NCBI GenBank assembly: GCA_021731215.1 | Contig: JAKFXU010000440.1 | Span: 1-6,770, forward strand | Direction of reading: 5' to 3' | DNA length: 6,770 nucleotides | From: Rhodoferax sp. | GTDB taxonomy: Bacteria > Pseudomonadota > Gammaproteobacteria > Burkholderiales > Burkholderiaceae_C | Part shown: positions 6,617-6,770 of the stretch, one piece after another | Layout of the letters: the number at the start of each line of letters is the position of its first letter | Numbering within the stretch: position 1 is the stretch's first letter | The notes under the pieces: model-generated | The model's database searches: none | What the model was told of the DNA's origin: nothing | The model's input: the letters and a program-made list of their open reading frames with translations, nothing else | Made by a program: the position numbers and the translations under genes

Positions 6617-6770
6617 ATGATTCAATTCAATGACATCGAAGCCGCCGCCGTGCGCCTGCAAGGCCAGTTGCTGCGCACCCCGTTTGTGGCCTCCAGAACG
6701 CTGTCCGATATCGTCGGAGCGCAGGTCTTTCTCAAATTCGAAAACCTGCAGTTCACCGCCTCCTTCAAGG
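6617..6770 (+). CDS. Threonine ammonia-lyase (threonine dehydratase), N-terminal part, cut by window end
   Basis: This PLP enzyme deaminates threonine (and often serine) to 2-oxobutyrate, feeding isoleucine synthesis or threonine breakdown. Only 51 codons are present. The peptide opens with MIQFNDIEAAAVRLQGQLLR, then TPFVASRTLS and VFLKFENLQFTASFK. The last lysine, K51, is in the position of the family's PLP-binding lysine (consensus ENxQxTGSFKxRGA). Ala replaces the usual Gly before SFK. The short N-terminus and FLKFEN block look more like the shorter TdcB-type or ACT-domain enzymes of about 320-400 residues than the long E. coli IlvA type, so I give no gene symbol. The start lacks a strong ribosome binding site; GGCGGA ten bases upstream is the only candidate. 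The gene continues past the window. Confidence 0.88.
   Translation, partial: MIQFNDIEAAAVRLQGQLLRTPFVASRTLSDIVGAQVFLKFENLQFTASFK

Overview
The window is GC-rich, densely coding, and all its genes lie on the + strand. The proteins look like those of a Burkholderiales bacterium, most likely of the family Comamonadaceae. This rests on remembered similarity of LipB, LipA and the threonine ammonia-lyase N-terminus to that group, not on a search.

Layout. Positions 1-299 carry no credible gene. They hold a repeat block: an almost perfect hairpin (5-32), 2.5 copies of a 72-bp tandem repeat (35-215), and a second hairpin with a G-rich tail (216-255). lipB follows (300-1088), then lipA (1116-2108) after 27 bp. 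A large SWIM/SNF2 ATPase gene starts 60 bp later (2169-5648), then a ten-helix DMT-family exporter gene (5681-6547) after 32 bp. The first 51 codons of a threonine ammonia-lyase gene (6617-6770) run off the right edge.

How the genes relate. LipB and LipA are the two consecutive steps of de novo lipoate synthesis: octanoyl transfer to lipoyl domains, then radical-SAM sulfur insertion. Their adjacency is the classic arrangement. The SNF2 ATPase has no obvious link to lipoate. Its short same-strand spacing suggests co-transcription, not shared function. The exporter has an Asn-Tyr-Leu-Trp-Pro signature that I recall from YddG-type aromatic amino-acid exporters. Next to a threonine-deaminating enzyme, this hints at an amino-acid theme at the right end.

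Most notable signal. lipB carries an in-frame segment of about 46 codons (714-851) just before its catalytic lysine. Its two ends match the two hairpin repeats upstream of lipB, in the same head-to-head arrangement. The best reading is that a REP/BIME-like palindromic repeat occurs twice within 0.85 kb, once intergenic and once translated inside an essential-type enzyme with all its catalytic residues kept. I see no defence system, CRISPR array, transposase, tRNA or rRNA here.
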